The notes: a model not told the origin generated them from the letters alone. Shown: positions 33,391 to 41,245, counted from the stretch's first letter. The stretch is DNA of 41,661 nt from an uncultured Clostridia bacterium (GCA_947166275.1 CAMVDP010000017.1:1-41661); one strand, 5' to 3'. A program made the numbers and translations.

Positions 33391-33753
33391 TTACTTCTTG
33401 ATAGTTACCTTCTCAACGTCATCGTGAGCGGTGCGGTTCTCCGCTATCGCGGTCTTGAGTACTCTGATACGGTTACGGTCGCTTCCGGTCTCAACGACTA
33501 CGGTCTCTTCCTGGATGCTGAGCACTCTTCCGATGATACCGCCGATGGTGACTACCTCGTCGGCTACCTGGAGATTCTCACGCATCTCCTTTTCCTTCTT
33601 CGCACGCTTCTTCTCTGGGCGTATCAGGATAAAATAGAATACGACCAGCATGAGTGCGAGAGGCACTACGGTGAAGAGAATGGATAATACGCCGTTGTTC
33701 TGAGCGGATGTAGGGTCGGCAGCCGTTGCCGCCATAAGTTCTGCAAAGTTCAT
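33391..33753 (-). CDS. yajC: Preprotein translocase subunit YajC
   Basis: A 120-residue single-span protein that associates with SecDF. The membrane segment (VLSILFTVVPLALMLVVFYFIL, ~22-43) is followed by the signature RPEKKRAKKEKEMRENLQVADEVVTIGGIIG. The YajC-typical small beta domain (VVVETGSDRNRIRVLKTAI) follows. AAAGGA precedes the ATG. It has its own promoter at 33798-33826 and lies between the DUF4015 and M23 genes. It is not next to secD here; in many bacteria yajC-secD-secF is one operon. Confidence 0.96.
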   Translation of the reverse strand: MNFAELMAATAADPTSAQNNGVLSILFTVVPLALMLVVFYFILIRPEKKRAKKEKEMRENLQVADEVVTIGGIIGRVLSIQEETVVVETGSDRNRIRVLKTAIAENRTAHDDVEKVTIKK

Positions 33754-33797
33754 ATTGTTGTCCTTTCTTGTCCGGTGATTTTTTGCCGTATTTGTTT

Positions 33798-33826
33798 ATT
33801 ATACTATACTTTTCGGATAAATGCAA
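33798..33826 (-). promoter_or_regulatory. Promoter of yajC
   Basis: Minus-strand TTGCAT (33821-33826), 17 bases, TATAAT (33798-33803). It lies just after the DUF4015 stop. Confidence 0.82.
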
Positions 33827-33838
33827 GAGAAATTTTTG

Positions 33839-35158
33839 TCATCTCATAATATAACTGTCGTATCCCAGTGCACCAAGCGCGGATACGATCTTTGTACGTT
33901 CCGCGTCATCAAATCCCGAGCTGTCGATCACAGGCACTATCTTGAGCCCCTTGCACTTCTTCTCCGCAAGAGCAGTCACCGTCTCTGTGAGCGTCTTTGT
34001 GTCAGCAGGATAGCCCGCCGAAGTCGGAAGGTCGTCGCGGCTTATTATCAGCGCAACCGAGTTGTCATGGAGCTGCGATACGTCGGTAAGGCACTCGGCG
34101 GATCTGCCGTACTTGTCTCCGATCACATCGGAAGCCTTCATCTCAATGATGTTGCCCGATTTGATCACATTGTACAGGTACTTGTATCGGTCATCCGCGA
34201 AATACCTCGCCGCGATGTACTCGGCATCATAATGCTGGAAGTCCGGGAAGGTCACATCAGTGATAAGGATGTTCTCAAAGCCTGCCAGAGCAAGTTCAGT
34301 GGTCACCTTCGCGAAATATTCGCGGGTAGCGTCACTGTCGGGGTTAGCCCAGCGCCGCGGAGGCGACTGGGAATAGTCGAGCCATGAGACCTCGGGGGAA
34401 TCTATACATTTATAGCTCATATCCGTGAAAAGCGCACAGCCCTTTTCGTCCGAAAGCACAGCTATTTCCGCGACAGGTATCAGCTCATTCTCCCGGAACA
34501 GCGTCATTATCTCGTCCAGCGTCATCGCGCCCGCGTCAAGGTCACTTCCCGCTATACCCTCGATAGTGGTCTTATATCTGAACATTCCGTTCCTATCCTT
34601 GAGCTGAAGCACCACGGAGTTGTACCCTCCCGCCTTCGCCTTTGCAAGCACTGCCGCAAGCGAGGAACGATTGGCGAGTGAGCTTGCGGGAGCCTCCACT
34701 GACACAAGTGAATCACTGTTCACCGGCATAAGTATAGTTGTTTCGGGTTTGATCTCGCTTTTTCCGGTGGAATGGGGTTGGTTCGTGCCGACGGAGCCTG
34801 CGTTTTCAGCCGCAGGGACAAGCTCACTTCCGTTATCGTCGGTGGAGACTGCGCTGTCGACCTGACCCTCTGCGGGAAGCTTATCGTCCGGATCGGCTTC
34901 GGGCGTACCGGCTGTGACCTCGTCGCTGTGCAGCGCGGTATAGGAAGCCTGCGGTGTCCATGCCGCGGTGTCATCCTTACCGATGCTGCCGATGTAGTCA
35001 AGCAGCGGCTTTCCTATGCAAAAGCCGAGAAACGCTATCGCCGACGCAGCGACCACAAGCAGCACCGTGCTGAGCAGCTTCTGACCGGTGCTCTTTCGCC
35101 TGCGGTAGAGGTTCTTCGTCTTTTTTATTTTTCTCCCGTAATATCTGCGCTTTTCCAA
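33839..35158 (-). CDS. Membrane-anchored DUF4015 putative glycoside hydrolase-like protein
   Basis: A 439-residue protein with a very basic N-terminus (RRYYGRKIKKTKNLYRRRK), one membrane anchor (~27-52), and an extracellular disordered linker rich in Asp, Ser and Pro (~60-145). A TIM-barrel-like domain follows (~150-439). Barrel landmarks of the DUF4015 family are present: YNSVVLQLKDRNGMFRYKT, LIPVAEIAVLSD, WLDYSQSPPRRWANPDSDATREYF, FENILITDVTFPDF. Sugar-hydrolase activity is predicted for the family but I cannot name a substrate. The start is TTG (35156-35158) after AAAGGGG. It is the last gene of the Rnf-like operon, 38 bases after rnfA, which suggests a functional link at the envelope. Confidence 0.85.
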   Translation of the reverse strand: MEKRRYYGRKIKKTKNLYRRRKSTGQKLLSTVLLVVAASAIAFLGFCIGKPLLDYIGSIGKDDTAAWTPQASYTALHSDEVTAGTPEADPDDKLPAEGQVDSAVSTDDNGSELVPAAENAGSVGTNQPHSTGKSEIKPETTILMPVNSDSLVSVEAPASSLANRSSLAAVLAKAKAGGYNSVVLQLKDRNGMFRYKTTIEGIAGSDLDAGAMTLDEIMTLFRENELIPVAEIAVLSDEKGCALFTDMSYKCIDSPEVSWLDYSQSPPRRWANPDSDATREYFAKVTTELALAGFENILITDVTFPDFQHYDAEYIAARYFADDRYKYLYNVIKSGNIIEMKASDVIGDKYGRSAECLTDVSQLHDNSVALIISRDDLPTSAGYPADTKTLTETVTALAEKKCKGLKIVPVIDSSGFDDAERTKIVSALGALGYDSYIMR

Positions 35159-35196
35159 AGCACTTTACCCCTTTCGCACCAAATGCGTATAAAGTA

Positions 35197-35793
35197 TCAG
35201 ACCGCCGATGTGGTGTAGCCCGTAAACGCGTAAAGCGCGAGCGACAGTATACCGACGTAAACTATCATTATCGGATATCCTCTGAACGCCGCAGGCACCA
35301 GTGAGGAGTTGAGCCTGTCGGCGGCAACGTACAGCAGGTACGCGGCAAGCAGAAAGCCCACACCCGTTCCGAAACCGTAGCCTATATATGTGAAGATGTC
35401 GCCGCCCTGCTGTGAACACAGGAAGAGCGAGCCAATGACCGAGCAGTTGAACACCGAAAGGTGGACATACTTCTTCAGCGAGCGGAAAAGCGGCGGGAAG
35501 AACCGCCAGATGACCACAAGCGATACTATATATATAAAAGCTATCACCAGCACGTACAAAATCGGCATGAAGATGCCGTAGTACTCGTTCTCGCCCAGCA
35601 GCGTGTCAAGAACCCAGACCAAAGGAGAGGATACGGTGGTCACATAGGTTATCGCGACAGCGAAGCCTATGCAGTGAGTCTTGTTTCTCGACGCGTACAG
35701 CAGCACGTTGGCACCAAGCGCGCGCTCAAGCACCAGGTTCTGTACAAATATCGCCACCAGCGCCGCGGAAACGATGTTAAGAAATATCTGCAT
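35197..35793 (-). CDS. rnfA: RnfA-like membrane protein with one iron-sulfur Cys replaced
   Basis: A 198-residue six-helix membrane protein of the RnfA/RsxA/NqrE family. The alignment is clear at NLVLERALG (family NFVLVKFLG), HLSVFNCSVIG (family TTNCAVLG) and FRGYPIMIVYVGILSLALYAFTG (family FRGNAIALI...SLAFMGFSG). In true RnfA, Cys in GLCPF and Cys in NCAVLG hold half of a membrane [2Fe-2S] cluster with RnfE. Here the first is replaced (GANVL; Asn29), and only Cys117 of the second remains. It overlaps rnfE by 17 bases and has GGAGG before its ATG. The redox function of the family is therefore doubtful in this protein. Confidence 0.88.
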   Translation of the reverse strand: MQIFLNIVSAALVAIFVQNLVLERALGANVLLYASRNKTHCIGFAVAITYVTTVSSPLVWVLDTLLGENEYYGIFMPILYVLVIAFIYIVSLVVIWRFFPPLFRSLKKYVHLSVFNCSVIGSLFLCSQQGGDIFTYIGYGFGTGVGFLLAAYLLYVAADRLNSSLVPAAFRGYPIMIVYVGILSLALYAFTGYTTSAV

Positions 35794-36715
35794 TATCGTT
35801 ATCCTCCGTTACGCCGGTGCTTTCGCTGTTTTCTGTGAGAGTTCCGCTATCATCCGCAGTCTCATCAGCGTTCTCATCCCCGGAGCCTTCATCGGCACCG
35901 ACCAGCTCGTTGCCCTCATTTATGATCGCCTCAAACGCCGCGAGAACGTCCTTGTTGTTCAGGAACTCCATGTCGAGCCAGTCGTTCTCTGTGCGTGCGC
36001 GCTTGACGGCAGCCTTGTATATACGTATCTTCTCTCGTTCCTCATGGCGGTGCTTGCCGACAAGGAACTCGCCCATTCCCTCGGCATAGTCCGCGAGAGA
36101 ATCCTCGTCATCCGCATCTGCGTGAGCCTTGCGGTAGTTGTACACCGCTCTGAACAGCCCCGCTCCGATGCCAACGAACAGAAAACCTCCGAACGTTGTC
36201 TCAAGCGCAGGCACCGTGAACAGTATCGGCACCTCGGCTCCGGCGATCTTACCCGTAGCGAGCAGCTCGCGAACGAGCCCCGTCATGAGGCACGCGATGT
36301 CAAATCCCGCAATGAAGCCGAGAACGTCGCTCACCATGTTGGCGTAAGGCTCAAGGTAGAAGCGGGTCTCGGTCTTTGAGAGTATCAGCGAGTTTGTGAC
36401 GAGTATCGGCAGGTATACGCCCGCGGCACCTATCACGGCTTCCCCGAACAGTATGCGCGCAAGCGCCGCCACCGGGATATACACCGCTGCCGCTGCGGCA
36501 GTGTACAGTGTCACTCTTATAGTATATACGATCGTTCTCGGAATAAACCGACAGAGCAGTATCGCCGCGAAAGAAACGAGGGAGAACACAAAACACAGCG
36601 CGAGACTCTTAACGAACGAGGTCGCGCAGGCTATGACCGGTGCAATAAGCATACCGCTCATGAATATCATATTCTGTTTTATGAATCCGTCGCGCGGATT
36701 GATCCTGCTTTCCAT
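35777..36715 (-). CDS. rnfE: RnfE-like membrane protein lacking both cluster cysteines, with acidic tail
   Basis: A 312-residue member of the RnfE/NqrD family, about 100 residues longer than usual. Alignable landmarks: MLIAPVIACATS (family GLCPLLAVTS), GVYLPILVTNSLILSKTE (family GIFIPLIVTNCIVVGRAE), LVRELLATGKI (family LREIIGNGTL) and the final GGFLFVGIGAGL. Both Cys that bind the [2Fe-2S] cluster in true Rnf are replaced, by Ala25 and Ser109. The other Cys of the protein are at non-equivalent places. The C-terminal ~110 residues are cytosolic, helical, then strongly acidic and Ser/Thr/Asp-rich. The gene starts three bases after rnfD and overlaps rnfA. Confidence 0.86.
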   Translation of the reverse strand: MESRINPRDGFIKQNMIFMSGMLIAPVIACATSFVKSLALCFVFSLVSFAAILLCRFIPRTIVYTIRVTLYTAAAAAVYIPVAALARILFGEAVIGAAGVYLPILVTNSLILSKTETRFYLEPYANMVSDVLGFIAGFDIACLMTGLVRELLATGKIAGAEVPILFTVPALETTFGGFLFVGIGAGLFRAVYNYRKAHADADDEDSLADYAEGMGEFLVGKHRHEEREKIRIYKAAVKRARTENDWLDMEFLNNKDVLAAFEAIINEGNELVGADEGSGDENADETADDSGTLTENSESTGVTEDNDNADIS

Positions 36716-36718
36716 GGC

Positions 36719-38119
36719 TTACTGTCCTTGTTTGTTGTTTTTCTGCTGTGATCTCTTGAGCGGCTGCTTGATGATGTGCTGTATAAAGCCCTTCTTCTCC
36801 TCGGTCTTGGGAGCAGACTCCTTGTTATGCCGCACTATCATCATGCGCATGGCGTTCATGTAGTTGTTTTCGCCGTCGCGTATCTGCTTTTTACGCACAA
36901 GCTCGTCCTTGCGACGCTTGATGCGCAGATTTTCGGCGTATCTTGTAATTATGTTGGTCTTTTTGCGATTGATTTTTATGACCTTATTGTCTATCGGCGG
37001 CATATTGTAATTCGTCGGTGGAACAATAATTTCCATAGTATCAGTGAGCTTCGGTCTGCCCTCGTTCTCCGCCTGGCTGCGGAGCTTCTCGTATCTGCCC
37101 ATGTTACCGCGCATATAGGAGAAGGACCTCTTTATAGCGCCCGCGACTGCCGCACAAAGCTCGTCAAGGTGCAGCGAGAACGCATTGGCTATGAGGATAA
37201 CGAACAGGAACGAGCCCTCCACCTTTCCGAAGTGGCGGAACAGACAGCCGACTATGCCTATTATGAAGCCATAGGCTATCTTTCCTTTTATGGTCTTCGG
37301 CATGGTCTGCGGGTCAGCAGCGAGGAACACGAACCCGAACAGCAGATATCCGCCGGACAGCTCCATGAGCATGGTATCTTCGATACTCGAAAACACAGGG
37401 AACAGCGCAGTGAGCGCACAGTACGAGCCAAGACCGAACAGCGCTACCAGCGGCGACAGCGACCTGCGCAGCATGAGACATACACCGCACACCGCGATGA
37501 TAAGGAACTGCGTTGAGCCCATGGGTCCCGCGACATTTCCGAGCATAAGGTTCTCAAGCGACACATCGGGCGCGGTACCGAGCTTCAGCAAATAGCTTTC
37601 GACACCGGAAACGAGCGGTACGCCGACATCTCCCCACAGTTCGGCCTTCGAACCCACGGCAGGGTACAGCAGCATATCGTTCGGATAGCATATTATAAGA
37701 AACGCGACCGCAACACAGGTCGGGTTGAAAATGTAGTTGTCCTTTCCGCCGAAAATGTGCTTCACGGCGATCGCGAGCAAAGCTCCGCCCGCAACGATCC
37801 CGTAATGCACGGAAGCAGGCATCATAAGCGCGATGCAAAGCCCCGACGCTATCGTGGACAGGTCGCGGGGATTATAAGTCTTGCGCGTCATACGGCAGAA
37901 TATCATATCCGCGATAACGCATACAAGCACCGAGCCCGCGCTGATAACGAGCGCCCTGTAGCCGCTCTGCCACACGCTCATGCCGAGGAGCGCCACAAGA
38001 CAGATAAGCTGGTCGCCGTATATGGACTTCGACTTTCGCTGCCGCTTGACAGCGCTTGTCTCGTATGTTTTTACGTCGCTGTCAAACTTGTCCAGCAGTT
38101 CAATGGTATTATCCGACAT
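36719..38119 (-). CDS. rnfD: RnfD-like membrane protein lacking the flavin-attachment Thr, with basic tail
   Basis: A 466-residue member of the RnfD/NqrB family. The membrane part (~35-335) keeps the family motifs: GGKDNYIFNPTCVAVAFL (~124-141), LGNVAGPMGSTQFL (~193-206), AADPQTMPKTIKGKIAYG (~267-284) and RHFGKVEGSFLFVILIANAFSLHLDEL (~295-321). In RnfD and NqrB a Thr in an SGAT-type motif binds FMN covalently; here the equivalent stretch reads SGVESY (171-176), with Glu174 in place of Thr. A cytosolic tail of ~135 residues, rich in Lys and Arg, is absent from standard RnfD. It is the first gene of an operon with rnfE, rnfA and the DUF4015 gene. No rnfB, rnfC or rnfG is adjacent. Its start is only 39 bases from the divergent mecA-like start. 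Confidence 0.87.
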   Translation of the reverse strand: MSDNTIELLDKFDSDVKTYETSAVKRQRKSKSIYGDQLICLVALLGMSVWQSGYRALVISAGSVLVCVIADMIFCRMTRKTYNPRDLSTIASGLCIALMMPASVHYGIVAGGALLAIAVKHIFGGKDNYIFNPTCVAVAFLIICYPNDMLLYPAVGSKAELWGDVGVPLVSGVESYLLKLGTAPDVSLENLMLGNVAGPMGSTQFLIIAVCGVCLMLRRSLSPLVALFGLGSYCALTALFPVFSSIEDTMLMELSGGYLLFGFVFLAADPQTMPKTIKGKIAYGFIIGIVGCLFRHFGKVEGSFLFVILIANAFSLHLDELCAAVAGAIKRSFSYMRGNMGRYEKLRSQAENEGRPKLTDTMEIIVPPTNYNMPPIDNKVIKINRKKTNIITRYAENLRIKRRKDELVRKKQIRDGENNYMNAMRMMIVRHNKESAPKTEEKKGFIQHIIKQPLKRSQQKNNKQGQ

Positions 38120-38158
38120 TGTTATCCTTTGTTTCCAATTTTTTATGGGGGTATCCAG

Positions 38159-38719
38159 ATGTATTACGATGCTTTGAGCAAAAATACCGTCAAGATCACG
38201 CTCACCGACCGGGATATGCGTGAAAATTCGATACGCGCCGAGGGGCTCCGCACGCGAAGCGCCGACTCAAAGCGCAGCCTTATCGACTTCCTTAAGAAGC
38301 TTCAGGCGGAAAGCAAGCTGTTCGCGGGCAAAAGCGCCGAGCGGCTGTTTCTTGAAGCGTTCCCGTCCGAAGACGGCGGCTGCGTACTGTATGTGAGCAC
38401 GCTCGGCTGCGACATCCTACCACAGCCCGACTCTGTGCCCCGCAGGCACGTCGTTATGTGCGGCACAGCCACTCTCGCGGATGCGGCACAGCTGTGCAGA
38501 TGCGTCAGCCGCAGTGTGAGCGGCTCGTCGCTGTATCGCCTTGACGGCAGGTATGTTCTTTTATTCAGGGTCCGTCCGAGCGCCGCGGACACCGTATCAC
38601 GCATGATCGCCGAATACGGCGTGCTGTCCGATGACCCGGTGGACATAGCGTTCACCGCCGAGCACGGCACAGTTCTTTGCGCTTCCGGCGCGGTACGAAG
38701 GCTGACCGGACTATGCTGA
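38159..38719 (+). CDS. MecA-like adaptor protein
   Basis: A 186-residue protein resembling MecA, the adaptor that delivers substrates to ClpC. The N-terminus (LSKNTVKITLTDRDMRENSIRAEGL) follows the MecA pattern of an N-terminal recognition domain, then KRSLIDFLKKLQAES. The C-terminal domain contains the expected ATLADAAQLCRCVSRSVSGSSLYRLDGRYVLLFRV (helix, then a YxxxGxYYLLL-type strand). The frame is open far upstream, but the MecA-like N-terminus begins at ATG 38159, after GGGGGT. It converges with rpe (seven bases between stop codons) and diverges from rnfD. Similarity to MecA is moderate and from memory. Confidence 0.72.
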   Translation: MYYDALSKNTVKITLTDRDMRENSIRAEGLRTRSADSKRSLIDFLKKLQAESKLFAGKSAERLFLEAFPSEDGGCVLYVSTLGCDILPQPDSVPRRHVVMCGTATLADAAQLCRCVSRSVSGSSLYRLDGRYVLLFRVRPSAADTVSRMIAEYGVLSDDPVDIAFTAEHGTVLCASGAVRRLTGLC

Positions 38720-38726
38720 ACCCGTA

Positions 38727-39365
38727 TCAGCCCTTCAGCTCGCGGACCGCTGCGGGCATATCCGACGATTTGAACAGGTATGTCCCCGCTACGAGCACAT
38801 TTGCGCCCGCGTCACGGACGAGCTCTGCGGTCTCGGGATTGATCCCGCCGTCAACCTGTATGTCCTTGTCGGGAGCTATCGAACGCACTGTGCGGATTTT
38901 GTCGAGCGTATCGTGTATAAATCCCTGGCCGCCGTAACCCGGCTCCACGGTCATTATCAGCACCATGTCCGCCGCCTCGATGTATGGTCTTACGGAAACG
39001 ACGGGTGTGCGTGGCTTTATGGCGACTCCCGCCTTGCAGCCGAGGCTGTGGATATCCTCGATGATCGTTTTCGGGTTACAGAAGCTCTCAACGTGGAATG
39101 TTATCATGTTGGCACCCGCGTCCGCGAACAGCTTCAGCTGCCGGGCGGGATGCTGTACCATGAGATGAACGTCAAGAAAGGCGTGGGTATGCGGCTTTAC
39201 CGCCTCCAGCACCGAGCTTCCGAATGTGATATTCTCTACAAATTCGCCGTCCATAACATCAAAATGCAGCCATGCAGCACCGCTCTTGTCGACTTTCGCG
39301 GCAGTCCCGCGAAGATCCGAAAGATCGGAATTGAGTATGGACGCGGATATAACAGTTTCGGGCAT
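38727..39365 (-). CDS. rpe: Ribulose-phosphate 3-epimerase
   Basis: A 212-residue TIM barrel that interconverts ribulose 5-phosphate and xylulose 5-phosphate in the pentose phosphate pathway. The catalytic and metal ligands are visible: SASILNSD (Ser near start), WLHFDVMDGEFV (His and Asp), DVHLMVQHP (His), MTVEPGYGGQGF and IQVDGGIN (Asp), with the phosphate-binding GANVLVAGTYLF at the end. The length is slightly short of the usual 215-225. Metal-dependent epimerase function is secure. It has its own promoter (39418-39446) and GGAGGG before the ATG; it may be monocistronic. Confidence 0.96.
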   Translation of the reverse strand: MPETVISASILNSDLSDLRGTAAKVDKSGAAWLHFDVMDGEFVENITFGSSVLEAVKPHTHAFLDVHLMVQHPARQLKLFADAGANMITFHVESFCNPKTIIEDIHSLGCKAGVAIKPRTPVVSVRPYIEAADMVLIMTVEPGYGGQGFIHDTLDKIRTVRSIAPDKDIQVDGGINPETAELVRDAGANVLVAGTYLFKSSDMPAAVRELKG

Positions 39366-39417
39366 TTTTCCCTCCGTATTGAATGGTAAGCATGGTTGTC
39401 CTATCGTATGCAGAATA

Positions 39418-39446
39418 ATTTTACCCTAAAAACGGGGTATCGTCAA
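39418..39446 (-). promoter_or_regulatory. Promoter of rpe
   Basis: Minus-strand TTGACG (39441-39446), 17 bases, TAAAAT (39418-39423). Confidence 0.78.
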
Positions 39447-39764
39447 GCGTTTTTACATCGTTATTCCCTGCAGTACAAAAAAATAGTGATTTTTGACAGA
39501 ATAAAAATGATTATGGGGAAATGTTTTGCTGTGGAAAATCTTGAAACGTGTGAAAAAAGTCTGTAAACACGCGGTTTTAAACAGTTTTTTAACAGTCTTT
39601 CAACGTTAAAAAGTGGAAAACGCGAAGGGCTGCTTTTTTACGGAAAATACGCAGACTTTGCCGTTTTTTGTGATAAAATGATGGAAAACTCAAAAAAAGG
39701 TTTGACATTTACGCTTAAATATGAGAAAATAGAAATATATAATCCCTATGAAAGGATCGTTTTT
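39447..39764 (+). other. AT-rich leader upstream of the GH25 gene with DnaA-box-like 9-mers
   Basis: A 318-base non-coding stretch. It contains 9-mers that fit the relaxed DnaA box on one strand: TGTGGAAAA (39530-39538) and TGTGAAAAA (39549-39557), plus the one-mismatch AGTGGAAAA (39612-39620). GGAAAA recurs four times between 39533 and 39690. TTGACA occurs at 39702-39707 with only a weak -10 (GAAAAT, 39725-39730), and a TATAAT at 39738-39743. Beyond this I see no gene. Confidence 0.45.
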
Positions 39765-41204
39765 ATGACAAAAGGCATAAGACTCCTGCGTATGGCAGCA
39801 GCGCTGCTGCTGTGCATCGGTCTCGCCGTTTCCATTATCCCCGTGAGCGCGGATGCCGCGTCGGCTGTGGTGTGGGACGGTCAGAGCGAGCTTAAGGCAG
39901 GACGTACATATTATGTGCTCGATACCGTTAAGGTCAAAACAAACATCACCGTTCCGAGCGGAACAAAAGTAAGTGTTCGCGACGGCGGTATGCTCAAGAT
40001 CTCCGCAAAAGGCAGAATGACCGTGTACGGAGAGCTCTCCGCGGCTATCGGCGGCACGATCATCAACTACGGTCTCCTCAAGATAAAAGCAGGCGGCAAG
40101 CTCAACATCTACGGCACGCTCCAGTCATCGGTAAGCGCCGAGATCGATATCGCGGGAAACATGACCGTTTACAACCGCGGCCTCTTCGAAACATCCTCGG
40201 CAGGCAAGATATACACCGGCGCACAGCTGTACATAAAAGGCACCGTAAGCTTCTACCGCAGCAGCGATGTGAAGATGAGCGGTACGATAACTACCGCCGT
40301 CAACAGTACTCTCGAACTTCGGGGCATAATGGCAATATCCGTCGGCGGCTCCATCGAGGTAAACGGTCACCTCACCGTGGGCACCGCGTCAAATGTGCGC
40401 TGCAGCGGCACGCTCACACTCACGGATTCAGCGACGTTCACACGTTTCAAGCCGATAACGCTCACCAAAAGCGGTAAGTTCACCGACAGCCGCCCGGTAT
40501 ATGAATACCGCGATATGACCGTCGATATCCTGATCGATGAGCCCGATGTGCTCCGCAAGGGCGTTGATGTATCATGGGCACAGGAAGAGATAGACTGGAA
40601 GCGCGTGGCGGAGTCCGGCATCGATTTCGCTATAATCCGTGCCGCACGCGGCGATGCAAGCTCCCCCGGCAAGTCAAAGCCCATGGCGGAAGACATCTAC
40701 TTCCGCAGGAACATCGAGGAAGCCCAGAAATACGGCATCGATGTCGGAGTTTACTTCTACAGCTATGCCTCCACCGTCGCGGAAGCCCGCGAGGAAGCGG
40801 AATTCTTCGTCAATGCCATAAAGGACTACAAAATACAATACCCCTGCATCCTCGATATGGAGGAGCAGTACCAGGGTCACATCGGCAAAAAGAAGCTCAC
40901 CAACATAATCGACGCGTTCTTCGAGGTGCTCATGGAGAACAATTACTTCCCCATGTTCTACTCCTACAAGAGCTGGATAGAGACTTATCTTGACATGAGC
41001 ACGCTTGACAAGTACGCCGTATGGCTCGCGCAGGTCGGCGATGAGGTCACCTACGACGGCGGTTACTATATGTGGCAGTACTCGTTCACCGGAAAGGTGA
41101 GCGGTATCACCGATATCGACGACAAAAACCGTACCGTAGACCTCGATTACAGCTATAAAGACTGGCCGTCGATCTTCAGAAAATATCACCTGAACAATAT
41201 GTGA
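39765..41204 (+). CDS. Secreted GH25 lysozyme with N-terminal beta-solenoid-like repeats
   Basis: A 479-residue exported protein. The signal peptide (RLLRMAAALLLCIGLAVSII, cleavage near SADAAS) is followed by ~220 residues of short Gly- and Ser-rich strands (GGMLKISAKGRMTVYGEL, GGKLNIYGTL, GNMTVYNRGL, ISVGGSIEVNGHL), a pattern like bactofilin or right-handed beta-solenoid repeats. The C-terminal ~215 residues are a GH25 muramidase that cleaves the MurNAc-GlcNAc bond: KGVDVSWAQEEIDW with the first Asp, GVYFYSYA, and the catalytic ILDMEEQ (Asp364, Glu366). The start is ATG 39765, with AAAGGA before it; the frame extends to 39678 but that part holds promoter-like sequence. The fusion to a solenoid is unusual; it may anchor the enzyme to wall polymer. 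Confidence 0.88.
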   Translation: MTKGIRLLRMAAALLLCIGLAVSIIPVSADAASAVVWDGQSELKAGRTYYVLDTVKVKTNITVPSGTKVSVRDGGMLKISAKGRMTVYGELSAAIGGTIINYGLLKIKAGGKLNIYGTLQSSVSAEIDIAGNMTVYNRGLFETSSAGKIYTGAQLYIKGTVSFYRSSDVKMSGTITTAVNSTLELRGIMAISVGGSIEVNGHLTVGTASNVRCSGTLTLTDSATFTRFKPITLTKSGKFTDSRPVYEYRDMTVDILIDEPDVLRKGVDVSWAQEEIDWKRVAESGIDFAIIRAARGDASSPGKSKPMAEDIYFRRNIEEAQKYGIDVGVYFYSYASTVAEAREEAEFFVNAIKDYKIQYPCILDMEEQYQGHIGKKKLTNIIDAFFEVLMENNYFPMFYSYKSWIETYLDMSTLDKYAVWLAQVGDEVTYDGGYYMWQYSFTGKVSGITDIDDKNRTVDLDYSYKDWPSIFRKYHLNNM

Positions 41205-41208
41205 TCTG

Positions 41209-41240
41209 TTCTCCCTCTGCCCTGTGCAGGGGGAGAATAT
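41209..41240 (+). terminator. Terminator after the GH25 gene
   Basis: TTCTCCCTCTGC (41209-41220) pairs with GCAGGGGGAGAA (41226-41237) with one G-T pair; the following ATTT is short. Confidence 0.8.
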
Positions 41241-41245
41241 TTGCA

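Noticed and set aside
35197-38119. Ordinary Rnf electron transport operon
   Set aside because: Subunits B, C and G are absent and cofactor residues in the remaining three are replaced, so the standard function should not be annotated.
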